Virus record (IMG/VR): IMGVR_UViG_3300045836_000152
Span: 1-20,918 of that record
Strand: one strand, 5' to 3'
Source: a virus
DNA: 20,918 bases
The notes below the pieces were generated by a model. It searched no databases and was not told the DNA's origin. It was given only the letters and a program-made list of their open reading frames with translations. The stretch's first letter is position 1, and every line of letters begins with the position of its first letter. Of this stretch, positions 20,617-20,918 are shown piece by piece. The position numbers were made by a program, and so were the translations under genes.

Positions 20617-20918
20617 TGCCCGCGCCTGTTACGGCCCGATCCGCGCAGCTACCAAGGGCGCGTTCAACGACGATGAGATTGAGGCCACCCTTGATCGTCT
20701 TATTGCCCGCAAGGCCCGGCTGAAAAGCCAAGTTCCGGGCTTAGACGACAAGGAAGCCATTCGGCAGGCGGCGCGCGAGGTCGGCCTCGAGGAAATGAAA
20801 CGCGGACTGATCAGCCAGCGGGCGAAGGCTTATGGCGAGATCGCCAAGAAAAACCGCCTGCAGATGTACAGCGCCATGAGCGGCACGGCGGCGGACAAGC
20901 TGGATGCCATGACGGTTG
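20609..20918 (+). CDS. Start of a further long helical protein (partial)
   Basis: An open frame from ATG 20609 to the window end, 103 complete codons, no stop. It begins MADARACYGPIRAATKGAFN and continues as charged amphipathic helices (DRLIARKARLKSQVPGLDDK, REVGLEEMKRGLISQRAKAY). It overlaps the previous stop by 8 bases (ATGGCTGA). The helical N-terminus and its place after a ParB-containing ejection protein suggest another large internal virion or polyvalent protein, but the conserved domains would lie outside the window. The coding call is good; the function is inferred from position only. Confidence 0.65.
   Translation, partial: MADARACYGPIRAATKGAFNDDEIEATLDRLIARKARLKSQVPGLDDKEAIRQAAREVGLEEMKRGLISQRAKAYGEIAKKNRLQMYSAMSGTAADKLDAMTV

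Overview
The window carries about 17 kb of the morphogenesis module of a short-tailed (podovirus-type) phage or prophage, plus about 3.3 kb of small, mostly leftward accessory and regulatory genes. Base composition is GC-rich with strong G/C preference at third codon positions. Several start sites have good Shine-Dalgarno sequences, and gene junctions are very tight (ATGA, TGATG or 8-nt overlaps). This fits a GC-rich proteobacterial host, perhaps an alphaproteobacterium, but no host marker, integrase, att site, tRNA or CRISPR array is visible, so prophage versus free phage cannot be decided.

Left arm (1-3256). Eight small genes run leftward from about 3256 to 837. They form two transcription units: 3256-1783 (an orphan, a multi-HTH protein, an orphan and a small HTH protein) and 1658-837 (four small proteins, one only 58 aa). 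The second unit ends in a hairpin/T-tract terminator at 806-833. Each unit has a candidate promoter with a TTGAC-type -35, a palindrome over the promoter, and the same 15-bp motif (TCGGRTATCCGTAAT) just upstream. A membrane-anchored rightward gene (410-823) converges on this operon. A Cys-rich leftward gene (9-275) lies at the edge.

Control region (3257-3844). This 588-bp region without a convincing gene holds the leftward promoter, five perfect or nested stem-loops, and about nine copies of a CACTACA/TGTAGTR element. Two groups of these are in exact 9-bp register. It sits directly upstream of the presumed terminase small subunit and is a candidate packaging-initiation, origin or switch region.

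Right arm (3845-20918, all rightward). In order: putative small terminase, large terminase, a small orphan, portal (head-tail connector), a Bbp19-like protein, scaffold, major capsid protein, candidate capsid-cement protein, tail adaptor (T7 gp11-like), nozzle (T7 gp12-like), a gp13/GNAT-like protein, gp14-like and gp15-like internal virion proteins, and a 992-aa ejection protein. The 992-aa protein carries a lytic transglycosylase domain and a DdrB-like ParB domain. A small Cys-rich protein and the start of another long gene follow. Capsid genes resemble the Bordetella BPP-1 type, while tail and ejection genes follow T7 logic. Strong hairpins flank the capsid and cement genes and probably set transcript levels.

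Most notable points: a 68-aa gene nested out of frame inside the 992-aa gene, with an ideal ribosome binding site and far better codon bias than the host frame; the 9-bp iteron-like array upstream of terminase; the shared operator motif at two leftward promoters; and a 13-bp perfect hairpin across the small-terminase stop codon.
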